Positions 5,612-7,340 of a stretch of DNA of 7,340 bases are shown here, in pieces (position 1 is the first letter of the stretch; every line of letters begins with the position of its first letter). A model generated the notes under the pieces. The model saw nothing but the letters and a program-made list of their open reading frames with translations. It was not told the DNA's origin and did no database searches. Source of the DNA: CAYLPT01 sp964385645 (GTDB taxonomy: Bacteria > Armatimonadota > Hebobacteria > Hebobacterales > Hebobacteraceae); contig CAYLPT010000207.1 in NCBI GenBank assembly GCA_964385645.1, forward strand, positions 1 through 7,340, given 5' to 3'. The position numbers and the translations under genes are program-made.

Positions 5612-6536
5612 CCTCTACATCGGCACCCACGTCCGCCCCGACGGCGACGCGCTCGGCTCTCTGCTCGCCCTCGCCCTCGCCCTGGAGGCCGGCGGGCGCC
5701 GCGTCGCCGCCCTCTGCGCCGATCCGGCCCCCGAGCCCTACCGCTTCCTGCCCGGCGTTGGGCGCCTCTGTGCCGATCCGCCCCCATGGCGGGCCGACCT
5801 CGGCCTGGTTGTGGACTGCGACGGGCCGGGGCGCTTGGGTCGCCTCGAGGCCGCCTTCGTCTCTCTGCCCGCGCTGGTGGACATAGACCACCACGCCACC
5901 GACCAGGCCTTCGGCGACGTGCGCCTCGTGGACGCGACGGCGGCCGCCTCGGGCGAGCTCGTGTACGACTTGGTGCGGGCGCTGGGCGCGCAGATCACCT
6001 CCGAGGTGGCCACCTGCCTCTACACCGCGCTCCTCACCGACACCGGCCGGTTCACCTATGGCAACACGACCGCACGCGCGCTGCGCATCGCCTCCGAGCT
6101 GGCGCGCGCGGGGGCCGACCCCCACGGGATCGCGCGCGCCCTTTACGAGCAGCGCTCCATGGCCGCCACCCACCTGCTCGGGGTCGCGCTCTCCCGGCTG
6201 TCGGCCGAGCTCGACCACGAGGTGGTCAGCTCGATGCTGCGGCTCGCCGACTTCCGCGACACCGGGGCCGGGCCCGCCGACACCGAGGGGATCATAGACC
6301 ACCTGCGGGCCATCGGAGGCCCCCGGGTCGCCCTGCTGTTCGTGGAGCTGCCCGAGGGCGGAGTGCGGGTGAGCCTGCGCTCGGACGGCAGCGCGGACGT
6401 GAGCCGGATCGCGCTCTCCTTCGGCGGAGGAGGCCACGCCATGGCCGCCGGTTGCACCCTCCCTGAGGGCCTCGAGCAGGCGCGGGCGCGCGTCCTCGCG
6501 GCCGTGGCCGCCGCCCTTCCCGACCATGCCCAGTGA
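5547..6536 (+). CDS. nrnA: DHH/DHHA1 phosphoesterase, NrnA-type oligoribonuclease / pAp phosphatase
   Basis: NrnA-type enzymes degrade 2-5-nt RNAs (nanoRNA) and dephosphorylate 3'-phosphoadenosine 5'-phosphate, using metal ions, usually Mn2+. The protein has 329 residues, normal for the family. All metal-binding motifs are present: HVRPDGD (28-34), VVDCD (88-92), DHH (114-116) and the TDTGRFTYGN segment (164-173). The linker motif DTEGIIDHLRAI (245-256) precedes a DHHA1 domain with SFGGGGHAMAAG (291-302). The catalytic core therefore looks intact. Start ATG 5547 places HVRPDGD at the usual distance from the N-terminus, and no later ATG, GTG or TTG would do so. This start lies 65 bases inside rbfA and has no clear Shine-Dalgarno, so translation is probably coupled to rbfA. 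Codons end mostly in C: in one stretch (about 5611-5740) Ala is 8 GCC to 1 GCG. Place in the rbfA-truB interval is typical for this type. Confidence 0.93.
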   Translation: MSTTTLRRARSRAIALIRNSASLYIGTHVRPDGDALGSLLALALALEAGGRRVAALCADPAPEPYRFLPGVGRLCADPPPWRADLGLVVDCDGPGRLGRLEAAFVSLPALVDIDHHATDQAFGDVRLVDATAAASGELVYDLVRALGAQITSEVATCLYTALLTDTGRFTYGNTTARALRIASELARAGADPHGIARALYEQRSMAATHLLGVALSRLSAELDHEVVSSMLRLADFRDTGAGPADTEGIIDHLRAIGGPRVALLFVELPEGGVRVSLRSDGSADVSRIALSFGGGGHAMAAGCTLPEGLEQARARVLAAVAAALPDHAQ

Positions 6537-7340
6537 CGGCTTCCTCAATGTGGCGAAGCCCTCGGGCATGACCTCCCACGACGTGGTCGCCCTCGCGCGG
6601 CGCCACCTGGGTGAGCGCCGAGTGGGCCACCTCGGCACCCTCGACCCGGCGGCCGCGGGGGTGCTGCCCGTGTCGGTGGGCCGCGCGACGCGGCTGTTCC
6701 GGTTGGCCGGCGGGGCCGACAAGGCGTACCGCGCGGAGATCGCCTTCGGCCTGCTGACTGACACCCTGGATGCAGAGGGGAGAGTGGTCGCCACCGCGGA
6801 CGCGGGTGGTCTGACGGAGGGCGCGGTGGCGACGGCGTTGGAGCGCTTCCTGGGGGAGATCGAGCAGACGCCGCCCGCTTACTCGGCGGTGCGTGTGGGC
6901 GGGGAGCGGCTGCACGCGCGGGCGCGCCAGGGCCTGCCGGTCGAGGCGCCGCGGCGGCGGGTGCGGATCAAGCGGCTGGAGCTGGTTGCCTTCCATCCCG
7001 GCCCGCGGGCACGGGCCCTGGTGGACATCGTATGCACCGCCGGAACCTATGTTCGGGCGCTGGCCGACGATGTGGGCCGCGCTCTCGGGTGTGGAGCGTG
7101 CCTGGCGTTCCTGGTGCGGACGCGGGCGGGCCGCTTCGACCAGGCGGAGGCCCTGTCCCTCGAGGAGATGGAGAGGGCGGCGGGCGAGGGGTCGCTCACC
7201 GAGCGGCTGCTGCCGCCCGACTACCCGCTGGAGCACCTGCCGGCCCTGGAGCTGGAGAGCAGCGCGGCCGAGCGCTTCTGCCATGGGGGGCGGGTGTTGG
7301 GCGCGCTGCTCTCCAGCTCCAGGGCCGGCAGGTGCTCCAG
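6526..7340 (+). CDS. truB: tRNA pseudouridine(55) synthase TruB (3' end missing or altered)
   Basis: TruB converts U55 in the T-loop of tRNAs to pseudouridine. The frame runs from ATG 6526 to the window edge without a stop, 271 codons. Features: GFLNVAKPSGMTSHDVVAL (5-23), the catalytic motif GHLGTLDPAAAGVLPV (34-49) with nucleophile D40, KAYRAEIAFG (66-75) with the conserved Tyr68, TDTLDAEG (78-85), TPPAYSAVRVGGERLHARAR (115-134), GTYVRALADDVG (173-184) and the C-terminal segment LEHLPALELE (235-244) to HGGRV (253-257). After about residue 257 the sequence no longer looks like TruB, because it comes from the reverse complement of the preceding bases, so the last ~14 codons are suspect. The family is usually about 290-310 residues, so a PUA-like end is missing. 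The start overlaps the nrnA stop by 11 bases, and no clear Shine-Dalgarno is seen. Confidence 0.95.
   Translation, partial: MPSDGFLNVAKPSGMTSHDVVALARRHLGERRVGHLGTLDPAAAGVLPVSVGRATRLFRLAGGADKAYRAEIAFGLLTDTLDAEGRVVATADAGGLTEGAVATALERFLGEIEQTPPAYSAVRVGGERLHARARQGLPVEAPRRRVRIKRLELVAFHPGPRARALVDIVCTAGTYVRALADDVGRALGCGACLAFLVRTRAGRFDQAEALSLEEMERAAGEGSLTERLLPPDYPLEHLPALELESSAAERFCHGGRVLGALLSSSRAGRCS
7228..7340. repeat. Perfect 39-bp inverted repeat at the right edge (probable artefact)
   Basis: Bases 7228-7266 and 7302-7340 are exact reverse complements, separated by 35 bases (7267-7301). The left arm encodes conserved TruB residues (LEHLPALELE); the right arm ends at the very last base of the window. 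A perfect stem this long inside a conserved coding region, breaking its reading, is best explained by a fold-back chimera at a contig end. A true hairpin element is possible but less likely. Confidence 0.9.

Noticed and set aside
5442..7284. Minus-strand open frames of 450 and 330 codons opposite nrnA and truB
   Set aside because: They are shadows of nrnA and truB, whose catalytic motifs are clear on the + strand.

Overview
This is a very GC-rich bacterial window (most third codon positions are G or C) with every supported gene on the + strand. Its core is the nusA-infB translation/transcription operon: nusA, ylxR (rnpM), infB, ylxP (DUF503), rbfA, a DHH/DHHA1 phosphoesterase of the NrnA type, and truB, which runs off the right edge. 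The presence of ylxR, ylxP and nrnA between nusA and truB is the arrangement of Gram-positive-type and related phyla (Firmicutes, Armatimonadota, Chloroflexota and others) rather than of Proteobacteria. The composition suggests an uncultured high-GC lineage, perhaps Armatimonadota-like, but the phylum cannot be fixed from this sequence alone.

Left part (1-941): the C-terminal tail of a gene cut by the window edge, probably an exported LolA/RseB/DUF4367-like protein, then a small exported Spy/CpxP-like protein with a Gly/Arg-rich tail. Together they look like the end of an envelope-stress locus. A 13-bp GC hairpin (968-996) closes this unit.

Control region (942-1168): a near-consensus sigma70-type promoter (TTGCCA, 17 bp, TATACT, with an extended -10 TG) lies in a GC-rich background. 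It is followed by a 5' leader with a perfect 12-bp hairpin ending just upstream of the nusA ribosome binding site. This is the only strong promoter seen, so the seven downstream genes probably form one transcript.

Operon (1169-7340): junctions are tight, consisting of ATGA, 11-nt and 65-nt overlaps or gaps of 9-19 nt. The products act together in gene expression: NusA (elongation, termination, antitermination), YlxR/RnpM (RNA binding), IF2 (initiation), RbfA (30S maturation), NrnA (nanoRNA/pAp breakdown) and TruB (tRNA psi55). rimP is not directly upstream of nusA, and the L7Ae-like ylxQ gene often found between ylxR and infB is absent.

Right edge: the last 113 bases form a perfect 39-bp inverted repeat around a 35-base loop that ends exactly at the final base. 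It breaks the expected TruB C-terminus and most likely marks a fold-back assembly or amplification artefact. I do not see a new defence, mobile or biosynthetic system here. The points worth checking are the nusA leader, the codon-ending switch along the operon, the gene losses, the rbfA/nrnA overlap and the terminal inverted repeat.
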